Source of the DNA: Terriglobia bacterium
Lineage (GTDB): Bacteria; Acidobacteriota; Terriglobia; Bryobacterales; Bryobacteraceae
DNA: 56,957 nt
Assembly (NCBI GenBank): GCA_020073145.1
Contig: JAIQFS010000036.1
Coordinates: 1 to 56,957 of the forward strand
Direction of reading: 5' to 3'
Below are positions 48,784 through 56,833 of the stretch, piece by piece; position 1 is the stretch's first letter; the number at the start of each line of letters is the position of its first letter. The translations under genes were made by a program, and so were the position numbers. The notes below the pieces were generated by a model. It did not search any database and had not been told where the DNA came from. It was given only the letters and a program-made list of their open reading frames with translations.

Positions 48784-49976
48784 GCCGTTACTGCGCCCGC
48801 GGCAGAGCGGGCCGCGACCAACTGGCGCGCCACCCCGCGCGACTCCCGGTCCGTTTCCAGGATCTCATGAACGGCCCGCAAGGAGCGGGCCGGCACCCGG
48901 GCGAGCGTCTCTTGCACCACTTGGTCAATTGCCAGAAACCCAATTCTTCCTTGCAAGAAGGCTTCCACTGCAACTTCATCCGCGGCGTTCAACGTGCAAG
49001 TCGCAGACCCGCCGATCTCCTGGCATTGATAAGCCAGTTTGAGCAACGGAAACCGTTGCAGGTCTGGCGGTTCGAACTCCCAGCGGCGCGCTTCGGACCA
49101 GTCGATCTTGGGCACCGGGGCTTCGCACCGGTCGGGATAGGTCAGCGCGTACTGGATGGGCATACGCATGTCGGTCGCCGAAATCTGGGCGAGCACGCTG
49201 CCGTCGCTGTATTCGATCATGGCGTGGACCGTCGATTGGGGATGAACGACGACGTCCACTTGGGACGGCGCGAACCCGAAGAGCCAGCAGGCCTCGATGA
49301 CCTCAAAGCCTTTGTTCATGAGAGTGGCGGAATCGATGGTGATCCGGTTGCCCATACGCCATGTAGGATGATTCAAAGCCTGCTCCGGGGTGACATGGGT
49401 CAGAGCTTCCCGTGGGCTGTTGCGAAACGGGCCGCCCGAAGCCGTCAGAATCAGCCGAGTGACTTCCCCCCGGTTGCCGGCCCGGAGACACTGATGGACG
49501 CCGTTATGTTCGCTGTCGATGGGGAGCAACTCTGCTCGATGTTCTTCGACGGCCCGCATGACCAGTTCCCCGCCCGAGACCAGAACTTCCTTATTGGCGA
49601 GTCCGATGCGCTTGCCGCAGCAGGCTGCTTCGTAGGTAGCTTCCAGTCCGGCGATTCCCACGATCGCGGAGACCAAGGTGTCCGCCTCGGGAGCCGTAGC
49701 GGCGTCGATTTGCGCAGCATTTCCCCACGCCAAGTCGGGCCATTGCGATTTCGGAAGACCAATTTCCGTCAACTGCAACGATAGACGCGCCAACGCTTCG
49801 GAAGTAGCAACCACGGCCACTTTGGGGGAAAACTCAACAATCTGGGAAGCCAAAACCTCGACATTCCTGCCCGCTACCAAAGCGTACACCCGGTAGGCAT
49901 GAGGACTGCGCCGCACGACATCCAGCGTGCTGGCGCCAATCGAGCCGGTGGAGCCAAGAATGGTCAGGGATTTCAT
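48780..49976 (-). CDS. dxr: 1-deoxy-D-xylulose 5-phosphate reductoisomerase
   Basis: A 398-aa enzyme of the MEP isoprenoid pathway that converts DXP to MEP with NADPH. The NADPH site is LTILGSTGSIGASTLDVV at the N-terminus. The metal/substrate motifs are LLPIDSEHNGVHQCL (about 145-159), TASGGPFRNSPRE and HPTWRMGNRITIDSATLMNKGFEVIEA. The start was placed at ATG 49976 to match family N-termini; the frame extends to 49997. It is co-transcribed with rseP (4-nt overlap). A 245-bp leader region upstream contains interleaved inverted repeats (50079-50202). Confidence 0.95.
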   Translation of the reverse strand: MKSLTILGSTGSIGASTLDVVRRSPHAYRVYALVAGRNVEVLASQIVEFSPKVAVVATSEALARLSLQLTEIGLPKSQWPDLAWGNAAQIDAATAPEADTLVSAIVGIAGLEATYEAACCGKRIGLANKEVLVSGGELVMRAVEEHRAELLPIDSEHNGVHQCLRAGNRGEVTRLILTASGGPFRNSPREALTHVTPEQALNHPTWRMGNRITIDSATLMNKGFEVIEACWLFGFAPSQVDVVVHPQSTVHAMIEYSDGSVLAQISATDMRMPIQYALTYPDRCEAPVPKIDWSEARRWEFEPPDLQRFPLLKLAYQCQEIGGSATCTLNAADEVAVEAFLQGRIGFLAIDQVVQETLARVPARSLRAVHEILETDRESRGVARQLVAARSAAGAVTA

Positions 49977-50078
49977 GTGCGCCCGGTCTGTCGCCATCTT
50001 ATCATCGCGACGCGAATGGCTCTACGAAATTTTGGAGGTGTTGCGTTCTGCTACTGGTTCAGATTTTTTTCTGGGAAG

Positions 50079-50202
50079 CCTCTAAACCCTTTCGGGCGCC
50101 GGGGAGGATTGCTTCAGGGGTCTTTTTTAGAGGTTAGTCTCGCTTTGGTGGGAGTTGCCTCCCCGGCTTACTTCCAATAATAGTAGATTCCGTTTTTGGA
50201 AG
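50079..50202 (-). ncRNA. Candidate structured leader RNA upstream of dxr (interleaved inverted repeats)
   Basis: Three inverted repeats occur in the 245-bp gene-free gap. Pair B is CCTCTAAA (50079-50086) with TTTAGAGG (50126-50133). Pair A is GCCGGGGAGG (50098-50107) with CCTCCCCGGC (50158-50167). Pair C is CTTCCAA (50171-50177) with TTGGAAG (50196-50202). Pairs A and B interleave, so they form a pseudoknot or mutually exclusive stems. On the minus strand a CCC-GAAA-GGG tetraloop hairpin lies inside. It could be a riboswitch-like leader, or a relic with no function. Confidence 0.4.
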
Positions 50203-50221
50203 CAACAAAATTCGTATTTTT

Positions 50222-51115
50222 TTATGGGACCTTCACCTCGACTCCGACCATTTCCTCTAAAACCTTGATTGTAGAGCAAATATCTTCCTCTCCATGACCT
50301 TCGGAGATGGCCGCCTGGAAAAGTTGGTGGGTCAAAGAGGTCAGCGGGAGGGGTACAGACAGCTCTTGTCCCGAATCCAGCATGAGTCCGATGTCCTTAT
50401 GCATCCATTTTACGGAGAAATTTGGTTGGAAATCTCTACGGAACACGAACGGTGCCTTGTAGCTGATCAGTCCGGACTTCGCGGCGGAGTTGTCGAGGAT
50501 GTCGAGCATCAGCTTGGGATCCACGCCTCCCTTGGCAGCCAGGACCATGCCTTCATTGAAGGCGATTAACAAGTTGGACAGGATCAGGTTCTGACTGAGT
50601 TTGGCCTGCAGTCCAAGGCCGGGGCCCCCACAATAATACAGGCGCTTGCCCATCGGCTCGAAGAAGGTTCTGACTTTTTCAAAGACCGTCTCGGTGCCGC
50701 CGATCATAAAGGTCAAGGTGCCGCCTTGTGCGCCTGGAGTCGAACCGGTACAGGGTGCGTCGAGAAACTCAACGCCCTTTTGGCGCAACGCCTCCCCAAT
50801 CTTGCGGCTCTCGCTGGGGCTGATGGTGCTGGCATCCACCACGATGGTACCGGGCTTGGCGCCGTGAATGACGCCATTTTCGCCGAGGATGACCTGGCGG
50901 GACATCTCGGTGCTGCCGACGCAGAGAAAAAGGCAATCGGCGCTGGCGGCGACCTGCTGCGGGGTTTCGCAGAATTGCCCCTTCTCTAGCGCAGCCAGTT
51001 TGCGGGCTTTTTCCTTAGTGTTCGACCACAAGGCGACCTGATGACCGGCGCGCAAGAGGTTTCGAGCCATGGGATCACCCATCAACCCGAGTCCCAGAAA
51101 TCCGAGTTTTGCCAT
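50222..51115 (-). CDS. 3-hydroxyisobutyrate dehydrogenase-family NAD(P)-dependent oxidoreductase
   Basis: A 297-aa beta-hydroxyacid dehydrogenase. The Rossmann motif is GFLGLGLMG (5-13), the substrate loop DAPCTGSTPGAQGGTLTFMIGG (about 116-137), and the catalytic Lys lies in LGLQAKLSQNLILSNLLIAFNEGM (about 170). Family substrates include 3-hydroxyisobutyrate, tartronate semialdehyde and succinic semialdehyde; GLYR-like members match well, but the exact substrate is not determined. The start at ATG 51115 was chosen for the Rossmann motif spacing; the frame is open to 51226. It precedes the dxr leader element on the same strand. Confidence 0.88.
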   Translation of the reverse strand: MAKLGFLGLGLMGDPMARNLLRAGHQVALWSNTKEKARKLAALEKGQFCETPQQVAASADCLFLCVGSTEMSRQVILGENGVIHGAKPGTIVVDASTISPSESRKIGEALRQKGVEFLDAPCTGSTPGAQGGTLTFMIGGTETVFEKVRTFFEPMGKRLYYCGGPGLGLQAKLSQNLILSNLLIAFNEGMVLAAKGGVDPKLMLDILDNSAAKSGLISYKAPFVFRRDFQPNFSVKWMHKDIGLMLDSGQELSVPLPLTSLTHQLFQAAISEGHGEEDICSTIKVLEEMVGVEVKVP

Positions 51116-51211
51116 AGAACCGGATTGTACGAAATTGGGGAGGCCCGCGACAATTACGCCGCCAAGATCGGGAGGCATCTCAGTCGTTGTCTTTCTTAAG
51201 ATGGTGTCAGG

Positions 51212-51955
51212 ATGCCGCGCGCGCAACTGCTCTGGGTCACCGCCATTCTGGCAATCGCGAGGCCGACGGCCGCCACTACAGTACTGGCGGTGCGCGCCAG
51301 CGACCGTGCGGTTCTCAGCGCCGACAGCCGGGTGCAGGTGGTTCGGGGACGGCAGCGGTCACTCGATACGGGATGCAAGGTGCATCAGAGCGGAGGCATC
51401 GTGTGGAGCCACGCGGGCTACTATGCCAATCCCAATACTGGATTTGACGTGGTGGCGCTCGCGGATCGAGTATTGGCGGGAGGAGGCACATTCGATGCCC
51501 GGTTGCAGAGGCTGGGCAACGCAGTGAGCGAACCGCTTCAGCGAGCCTTGCTCGCATTACGAAAAGCCGATCCAGACGAGTACGAACAAGACATCGGCAG
51601 CCCGCTCAAAATCGTGGCCATTGGGATGGACGGAGGAGCGCCGGTCCTGGCCGCGCTGCAATTCGAACGCTCGCCGGATGGGCACCTGACGGACAAACTG
51701 CACCGCTGCCCGGGAGACTGCACCGGAGGGATGGAGTATGTCTCGGCGGGATCGCACCGGGAGGCGGACCGGATCGTGCGAGAAGACCCCGGGTATTTTG
51801 AGCAACGCGGATGGCGGAATGGGTTGCGCGGTCTTCTGGACGCCGAAGCGGCCCCACATCCCGATCAGGTCAGTGCGCCGTACACCACTGTGGAAATTGG
51901 CACGTTCGGCATTCGCTGGCTCGATCGCGGCCTCTGCGAGGCGTCGCGGCTCTGA
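51212..51955 (+). CDS. Secreted proteasome-type Ntn hydrolase-like protein
   Basis: A 247-aa protein with a signal peptide (LLWVTAILAIARPTAA). The predicted mature chain begins Thr-Thr-Val (residue 22), as in 20S proteasome beta subunits. Counting from that Thr, Asp17 and Arg19 fall in LSADSR, the proteasome Asp17 motif, and a Lys follows at 35 (GCKVHQ; Lys33 in the proteasome). SHAGYYANP matches the later GxxxD-type loop. The chain is about the size of a beta subunit. Autocatalytic exposure of Thr1 could be replaced by signal peptidase cleavage. Substrate unknown. It precedes the heme-motif toroid protein by 82 nt. Confidence 0.7.
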   Translation: MPRAQLLWVTAILAIARPTAATTVLAVRASDRAVLSADSRVQVVRGRQRSLDTGCKVHQSGGIVWSHAGYYANPNTGFDVVALADRVLAGGGTFDARLQRLGNAVSEPLQRALLALRKADPDEYEQDIGSPLKIVAIGMDGGAPVLAALQFERSPDGHLTDKLHRCPGDCTGGMEYVSAGSHREADRIVREDPGYFEQRGWRNGLRGLLDAEAAPHPDQVSAPYTTVEIGTFGIRWLDRGLCEASRL

Positions 51956-52037
51956 TACGGATTCGGGCGTGTATACTGGCAACAAGGCGGGGTCTTCGGC
52001 GGACTCCGCGCAAGTCCCGGCCGCGAGGGCATGGTAC

Positions 52038-53201
52038 ATGGATTCGATCCCCAGGAAGGCAAACCGAGTGGGAATAGCGATCCTGATAGCGGGCCTCGTG
52101 GCAGCTACCTCTTCGGCAGGTCCACCGGCCGACCCGAGGCCCGCTGGAACCTGGAATCCGAAAGCCGCCGCCGCTTACCTCGATCAGCGAGCCGACTGGT
52201 GGATGGCATGGCCGGCCACTCGCCTGGACGAGGGGACTTTTTGTATCTCTTGTCATACAGCAATGCCGTACGCGGTGGCACGGCCCGCCCTGCGCGGCGA
52301 ACTGGGGGAACAAGGCCCGACACCTGGTGAAGCGCGGTTGCTGGAAAGCGTAACGGCTCGCGTGCGCGGGTGGGCCCGGACACGACCCTTTTACGATGAC
52401 AACAACGGCGCCAACAAGGCCGCCGAGTCGCGCGGCACCGAGTCGGTTCTCAACGCCTTGATCCTGGTCAATCGCGACGCCCGAAGCGGGAAACTCAGCG
52501 ACGACACGCGCACCGCGTTCGATCACCTGTGGGCGCTGCAGCAGACCGCCGGAGACGCGAAAGGTTCGTGGCGGTGGCTGGACTTCGCGCATGAGCCGTT
52601 TGAAGCGGCCGATTCGGGCTACTGGGGCGCGTGTCTGGCGGCGCTGGCAACGGGGATGGCGCCGGAGAATTATCGCGCGGCCCCGGCGATTCAAGAACAT
52701 CTCGCACCGCTCCGCGAATACCTGAACGGCCAGCGCGGGCGGCAGTCTGTCATCAATCAGGTGGCGCTGTTGTGGGCTTCCACGAAACTGCCGGGTCTGC
52801 TGTCGCCGGCAGAACAGAAGGCGATCCTCGACGAAGTAGTCAGCCAGCAGCGGTCCGACGGAGGATGGAGCCTGTCTTCCCTGAGTTGGACGTGGCGCGG
52901 AACCAGCATGGGATCGCTGGTGCGCTTGTGGATCCGCTCGAACGACTCGCCCGTCGCGCCGAAGACCGACGGCTACGCCACCGGACTGATCGTCTATACC
53001 ATGCAACAAATGGGCGTTCCCCGAACCGATCCGCACGTGATGCGCGGGCTAGCCTGGTTGTCCACGCACCAGAGTCCGACGGAAGGATCGTGGCCCGGCT
53101 ATTCGCTGAACAATCGCCGTGACCCATCTTCGAAAACCGGCCTGTTCATGGTCGACGCGGCCACTGCCTATGCCGTGCTCGCCCTCACGGCGGGCCACTG
53201 A
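52038..53201 (+). CDS. Exported alpha/alpha-toroid protein with a CxxCH heme c motif
   Basis: A 387-aa protein with a signal (VGIAILIAGLVAATSSA). A single C-x-x-C-H (CISCH, about residue 70) occurs in DEGTFCISCHTAMPYAVARPAL. The rest consists of repeats of the squalene-cyclase/prenyltransferase type (ALWASTKLPGLL, QRSDGGWSLSSLSW, GYATGLIVYTMQQMG, VMRGLAWLSTHQSPTEGSWPG), with two QxxDGxW-like motifs. Such toroids with a heme motif recur in Acidobacteriota and Planctomycetes, but their role is not known to me. The start is ATG 52038; upstream in-frame sequence overlaps the previous gene. It is possibly co-transcribed with the Ntn hydrolase. Confidence 0.75.
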   Translation: MDSIPRKANRVGIAILIAGLVAATSSAGPPADPRPAGTWNPKAAAAYLDQRADWWMAWPATRLDEGTFCISCHTAMPYAVARPALRGELGEQGPTPGEARLLESVTARVRGWARTRPFYDDNNGANKAAESRGTESVLNALILVNRDARSGKLSDDTRTAFDHLWALQQTAGDAKGSWRWLDFAHEPFEAADSGYWGACLAALATGMAPENYRAAPAIQEHLAPLREYLNGQRGRQSVINQVALLWASTKLPGLLSPAEQKAILDEVVSQQRSDGGWSLSSLSWTWRGTSMGSLVRLWIRSNDSPVAPKTDGYATGLIVYTMQQMGVPRTDPHVMRGLAWLSTHQSPTEGSWPGYSLNNRRDPSSKTGLFMVDAATAYAVLALTAGH

Positions 53202-53358
53202 CGGTTAGAGTCTGTGTGAAAACCCTTGCCGTCACCGGCAGGGCTTACAGCTCCATCTGAACGGCCAGTCGTCCGGACGAAATCGTGAACGGGTAGAGGA
53301 ACGGACAGATTTCGGCAAGGGGACCAGCTCTGAAGGACAGCCGGGTGGATCGGGAGGG

Positions 53359-53742
53359 TTACAGCAAGGCCTGCAGAAACGCCATGTCCTGCAGGAAGAG
53401 CTGCCGCTCTTCGGCGCGGACCAGTGGCGGTATGGCCCCTTCGCCGAGGTCGCGAAGCTTCTTCCCCGGCTCACGGGTGCTGGCCGAGCTCGCCCAATAC
53501 ACCGCCGCATCCCTCTCCTTTTCCGACAGGGAGGACGAGAGCCAGTCGACAAAGAAAGCGCGGTGCCAGCGGGTCAGAGCCTTGTCCATCTCGGAAGTCC
53601 GATACCGGTCCGATAAGCCCCGTTCGTACCGGCCGGTTTCCGAGTTCCAGAAGGCGGCGATCTGCATCAAGCGGCCAAGAACCGAAGGAGTACCCTGCAC
53701 CAACTCGTAGAACTCGACGACGGGATCACATTGGGCAGTCAT
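53359..53742 (-). CDS. Hypothetical protein
   Basis: A 127-aa, mostly helical soluble protein with no family I recognise. It has amphipathic helices around LTRWHRAFFVDWLSSSLSEKERDAAVYWASSAS and EERQLFLQDMAFLQALL, with several aromatic residues. A plausible promoter (TTGTAA, 17 bp, TACACT) lies 15-43 nt upstream of ATG 53742. It is located downstream of fliM on the same strand, separated by 152 nt, so a flagellar role is possible but unsupported by sequence. Confidence 0.55.
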   Translation of the reverse strand: MTAQCDPVVEFYELVQGTPSVLGRLMQIAAFWNSETGRYERGLSDRYRTSEMDKALTRWHRAFFVDWLSSSLSEKERDAAVYWASSASTREPGKKLRDLGEGAIPPLVRAEERQLFLQDMAFLQALL

Positions 53743-53756
53743 TTTCGTATGTCGTT

Positions 53757-53785
53757 AGTGTAAGGGAGAATTTCCCGACTTACAA
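53757..53785 (-). promoter_or_regulatory. Candidate sigma-70-type promoter for the 127-aa gene
   Basis: Reading on the minus strand: TTGTAA (53785-53780), 17-bp spacer, TACACT (53762-53757). It overlaps a weak palindrome around GTAAGGGA. The match to consensus is moderate (4/6 for each hexamer). Confidence 0.35.
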
Positions 53786-53894
53786 CGGTTTTAATCCTGT
53801 GAGACAGTACCTTATTTACTTTCGATAACATCGAGCTAACTAACGAGGAGGGTGAACGGGCCGCGACGCGGGATCGGCGAATCGGGCGGAGAAG

Positions 53895-54833
53895 CTACGC
53901 GTGAACTTCGGCGGATTCAATCACCAGGGTCTGTTTCTGGCCGTCCACCATGACTTCGCCTCTGAATTTCGGGACACCGTTGACCAGGATGGAGCCTCTC
54001 TGATCGCACTCGATCCCGAGGTCGATGAGATCTCCGACTTTCAGGTGGAGCAGGTCGCTCAAACGGATGCGGGATCCCACTAAAGCGCAGTCCACGTCCA
54101 CCTTGAGGGCGTCCGCCACTTTCTGTTTGATCGCGGCCTCGGTCTCGGGCGATCCGGTACGGCGGGTGGTGGACTGCTGATCGAACTTGTGGCGCAGCAT
54201 CTTGAGGGTGATGGAGGGGATTGCGAGATTCACCATCCCGACTTTGTCACCGATGCGCAGCTCCATGGTGATGACCACGACGGCTTCGCTGCGCGCGGTT
54301 CGATTGGACAACTGCGGCTCGGTCTCGACGCAATCGAAGGCAAAGCTGATGGCCGCGATCGGACGCCAGGCCTCGGTCAAGTCGTGAGAGATGATGCGAA
54401 AGAATCCCTCGAGCATGCCCTTTTCGATATCGGTGAGCTCGCGGTCCAGCTCCGAATCGATTTTGCCGTTGCCGCCGAGGACGTGGTCCAGAATGGGAGC
54501 GACCAGCGAGTGGCTCACTTCGACGGTGGCAAACCCGTCATAGGGCAGCATGCTGAGATAGATGATGCAAGTGGGCGTCTGCAGCCGCGAAGAGAACTCT
54601 CCGAACGACAACTGCTCGACGTTGATCACGTTTCCGGAGACAAAGGATCGCAGGGTCAGCGACAGACTGGAGGTCAAGGTCCGGACAAAGGAATCGTGCA
54701 GGACGTGGATCAGGCTGAGCTGCGAATTGGGCAGCTGGTTGGAGTGCCGGAAGTCAAACGGTACCGCACCCGATTCCGCGGAGGACTGGAGATCCTCTTC
54801 GACTGGCTGGGGGTTATTGTCCGTCTTTGGCAT
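53895..54833 (-). CDS. fliM: Flagellar motor switch protein FliM
   Basis: A 312-aa C-ring protein. The middle CheC-like domain (about 35-225) contains LIHVLHDSFVRTLTSSLSLTLRSFVSG, LPYDGFATVEVSHSLVAPILDHVLGGNG and the ELTDIEKGMLEGFFRIISHDLTEAW helices. The SpoA/FliN-like C-terminus holds VDCALVGSRIRLSDLLHLKVGDLI. The N-terminal CheY-P binding motif (LSQxEIDALL) is missing; the first 30 residues are acidic and unrelated. It follows fliN with a 20-nt overlap (the start lies inside fliN) and is the last switch gene of the minus operon. Confidence 0.92.
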   Translation of the reverse strand: MPKTDNNPQPVEEDLQSSAESGAVPFDFRHSNQLPNSQLSLIHVLHDSFVRTLTSSLSLTLRSFVSGNVINVEQLSFGEFSSRLQTPTCIIYLSMLPYDGFATVEVSHSLVAPILDHVLGGNGKIDSELDRELTDIEKGMLEGFFRIISHDLTEAWRPIAAISFAFDCVETEPQLSNRTARSEAVVVITMELRIGDKVGMVNLAIPSITLKMLRHKFDQQSTTRRTGSPETEAAIKQKVADALKVDVDCALVGSRIRLSDLLHLKVGDLIDLGIECDQRGSILVNGVPKFRGEVMVDGQKQTLVIESAEVHA

Positions 54834-55110
54834 GCGCCACCTTCGCGACTACCTTGAGGCCATAGTGGCCTTTAAAGAGGACGAGCTGGCCGCGGGCGGT
54901 GACTTTCCCGTTCGTAACGAGGTCGGCGGGCTCATTGGCCGCCTGACCCATCTCGATTACGGAACCAACCGTCATCTTAAAGACGTCTTTTAACAGCATC
55001 GTGGTTCTGCCGAGAGTGACATGAACATTGAGCGGCATGTCGGCAACTGAATCGGGAAGGGCCTTCAGCGAGCCCAGGGTGCGCGAGTTCTCTTGGTTTT
55101 CGGTGTCCAT
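54814..55110 (-). CDS. fliN: Flagellar motor switch protein FliN
   Basis: A 98-aa SpoA-domain protein. Hallmarks are ADMPLNVHVTLGRTTMLLKDVFKMTVGSVIEM and DLVTNGKVTARGQLVLFKGHYGLKVV, corresponding to the DIPLxVxVxLGxTxMxLxDVLxLxxGSVIEL pattern. It packs beneath FliM in the C-ring. The start lies 7 nt after the upstream SpoA gene stop, and the 3' end overlaps the start of fliM. This is the first of two tandem FliN-like copies when read by similarity; the other is at 55118. Confidence 0.92.
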   Translation of the reverse strand: MDTENQENSRTLGSLKALPDSVADMPLNVHVTLGRTTMLLKDVFKMTVGSVIEMGQAANEPADLVTNGKVTARGQLVLFKGHYGLKVVAKVAHAKDGQ

Positions 55111-55117
55111 GGCGGTC

Positions 55118-55408
55118 TTACGAAGCGGAGGCCGCGTCGGCGGGCGTGGCGGTGAGGAAGAGGTCAGTAATCCGGATTGCCAGACTGTTCTCGACGATCA
55201 CTACTTCGGCAGTAGCGAGCAGCAGATCGCCGACAAAAACGTCAAAGGTTTCGCCGGCCGCGCGGTCGAGCGGGACCACGTGCCCGGTATCGAGCTTCGC
55301 GATGGCCTCCAGCGTGATCGGCTTACAGCCGAGGCGCACCTCGACGACGACGGGCACATCGGCCAGAGAATCAATGTCGATCAATGCTCCAAAGCCGGTC
55401 AGCGACAT
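55118..55408 (-). CDS. Second FliN/FliY-like SpoA-domain protein
   Basis: A 96-aa protein with the SpoA pattern DVPVVVEVRLGCKPITLEAIAKLDTGHVVPLDR and LATAEVVIVENSLAIRITDL. It is more divergent than the adjacent FliN. The start ATG 55408 follows GGGAG; the frame is open far upstream but those residues are not FliN-like. Two FliN-like subunits may form heteromeric C-ring assemblies, as FliM/FliY or HrcQA/HrcQB do. It is the first gene of the minus switch operon, divergent from fliG across about 219 bp. Confidence 0.85.
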   Translation of the reverse strand: MSLTGFGALIDIDSLADVPVVVEVRLGCKPITLEAIAKLDTGHVVPLDRAAGETFDVFVGDLLLATAEVVIVENSLAIRITDLFLTATPADAASAS

Positions 55409-55588
55409 AGCAACTCCCGGTTCCGGAATAGCACTTCGAGTGCCACCGGAATCGGCAGGGGACCGCGCCGTAAAGCCTAGCGCTTGCCTTCGCGGTCCAG
55501 CGATTGGCGTACCAGAACGTTGACGCGTCAAAACCTTGACGGCTCCCGAGGCCCGCCGGCAGAGGCTAGATAGCAGGAAAACCATGGA

Positions 55589-55618
55589 TTGCCGGACGGA
55601 ACTGAACTTGCTTACAAT
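55589..55618 (+). promoter_or_regulatory. Candidate promoter of fliG
   Basis: TTGCCG (55589-55594), 18-bp spacer, TACAAT (55613-55618). The predicted start of transcription would fall within a few nt of the fliG ATG at 55628, implying a nearly leaderless mRNA. No strong ribosome site is seen before the ATG, which agrees. Confidence 0.4.
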
Positions 55619-55627
55619 GAGCCTCGC

Positions 55628-56698
55628 ATGGCCACTTCCACCGCGGCACTGACCACACCGGTTCGCCCAGCCGTTGCTGCATTTAACTCAGAGCCGGATA
55701 TCCTGGTGCCGGGCAAGCGGAAAGCGGCTATTTTTGTCACCACGCTGGGTGATGAGGCAGCCGCGATTCTGCGGCAGCTCACCGAAGAACAGGTTCACGA
55801 TCTGACCCGGGAGATCAGCACCCTGGGCAAATTAACCTCCGCGGAACGGAACACGGTGCTGAACGAGTTTCTGGCCACAGCCGGAAACCCCAACGCAACG
55901 GCCTCGGGCGGGGTGGAGTACGCGACCTCAGTGCTGTTGGCGGCGTTCGGGCCGGAGACGGGCAAGCGGATGGCGGAACGCCTGATGCGGTCGGTGGGTA
56001 GCGATTCCTCCAACATCGACAACCTCCGCCGGGCGGACGCGCAGCAGTTGGCGAAGGTGGTGCAACGCGAGCATCCGCAGACCCTGGCGCTGATTCTCTG
56101 TAATCTGGATACGACCAAGGCGGCGCGCGTGTTGAGCGAGCTTCCGGATAAACTGCGCGCGCAGGTGGCCCGCCGGATGGCGGCGCTCGATCAGGTTTCT
56201 CCGGAAGTCACGAACCGGCTGGCCAAGATCATCGGTTCGAAGCTGCGCGTAGTGGGCGAATCCAGCCTGGAGTCGTTCGGCGGAGTGCGCACGGTGGCCG
56301 AGTTATTGAATCGCGTCGACCCGACCACCAGCGAGGAGATCCTCAAGGAGATCACCGCGGACGATCCGGCGTTGGGACACGAGATCCGCCAGATCATGTT
56401 TGTGTTCGAGGACCTCCTGAATATCAATCAGGATTCTCTGCGCAAGCTGCTCGGCAAGGTGGATCGCAAAGTCCTGACCCTGGCCCTCAAAGGCAGCAGC
56501 CCGCAGATCAAGAAGCACTTTGCTTCGGCGATGTCGCAACGCGCATCGGAGATGCTGTCCGAAGACATGCAGGCGTTGGGACCGGTCCGCATCCGCGACG
56601 TGCAACATGCGCAGCAAGCTCTGATCGCGACCGCGCGGCAGATGAACGAGGCGGGCGAGATCAGCCTGCAAGGCGGCATGGAAGAGTTCGTGGAATAG
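55628..56698 (+). CDS. fliG: Flagellar motor switch protein FliG
   Basis: A 356-aa C-ring protein. The N-terminal domain begins KRKAAIFVTTLGDEAAAILRQLTEEQVHDL (about 31-60). The middle domain contains the EHPQTLALILCNLDTTKAARVLSELPDKLRAQVARRMA block (EHPQ motif), and the C-terminal domain has IRQIMFVFEDLLNINQDSLRKLLGKVDRKVLTLALKGS with the charged torque helix residues (DRKVLTLALKG ... KKHFASAMSQRASEML). ATG 55628 replaces the upstream TTG start because of the family N-terminus. It is divergent from fliN-fliN-fliM; together they encode the complete rotor switch. Confidence 0.93.
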   Translation: MATSTAALTTPVRPAVAAFNSEPDILVPGKRKAAIFVTTLGDEAAAILRQLTEEQVHDLTREISTLGKLTSAERNTVLNEFLATAGNPNATASGGVEYATSVLLAAFGPETGKRMAERLMRSVGSDSSNIDNLRRADAQQLAKVVQREHPQTLALILCNLDTTKAARVLSELPDKLRAQVARRMAALDQVSPEVTNRLAKIIGSKLRVVGESSLESFGGVRTVAELLNRVDPTTSEEILKEITADDPALGHEIRQIMFVFEDLLNINQDSLRKLLGKVDRKVLTLALKGSSPQIKKHFASAMSQRASEMLSEDMQALGPVRIRDVQHAQQALIATARQMNEAGEISLQGGMEEFVE

Positions 56699-56734
56699 TT
56701 CGCTACCCCTCGCCCAGTGTGCACCCCTTCACTC

Positions 56735-56758
56735 GGAGCGTTCGGCTCCTGAGCCGGA
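56735..56758 (+). terminator. Candidate stem-loops after fliG
   Basis: GGAGC-GTTCG-GCTCC can pair, and CGGCT-CCTG-AGCCG is an overlapping alternative, about 40-60 nt beyond the fliG stop. Only a short pyrimidine-rich tail follows, so this is a weak terminator candidate. Confidence 0.3.
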
Positions 56759-56833
56759 CTTGCTTCTCTCGCCCATCCGCCGGGTATATACTGAGTGTCC
56801 TTTGGGCCCCGTACCAAGCAAGAGGAGCGAGAC

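Noticed and set aside
49998-50221. A simple intrinsic terminator for the dehydrogenase gene
   Set aside because: On the minus strand the stems are followed by A-rich, not T-rich, sequence, so the repeats do not form a standard terminator for that transcript.
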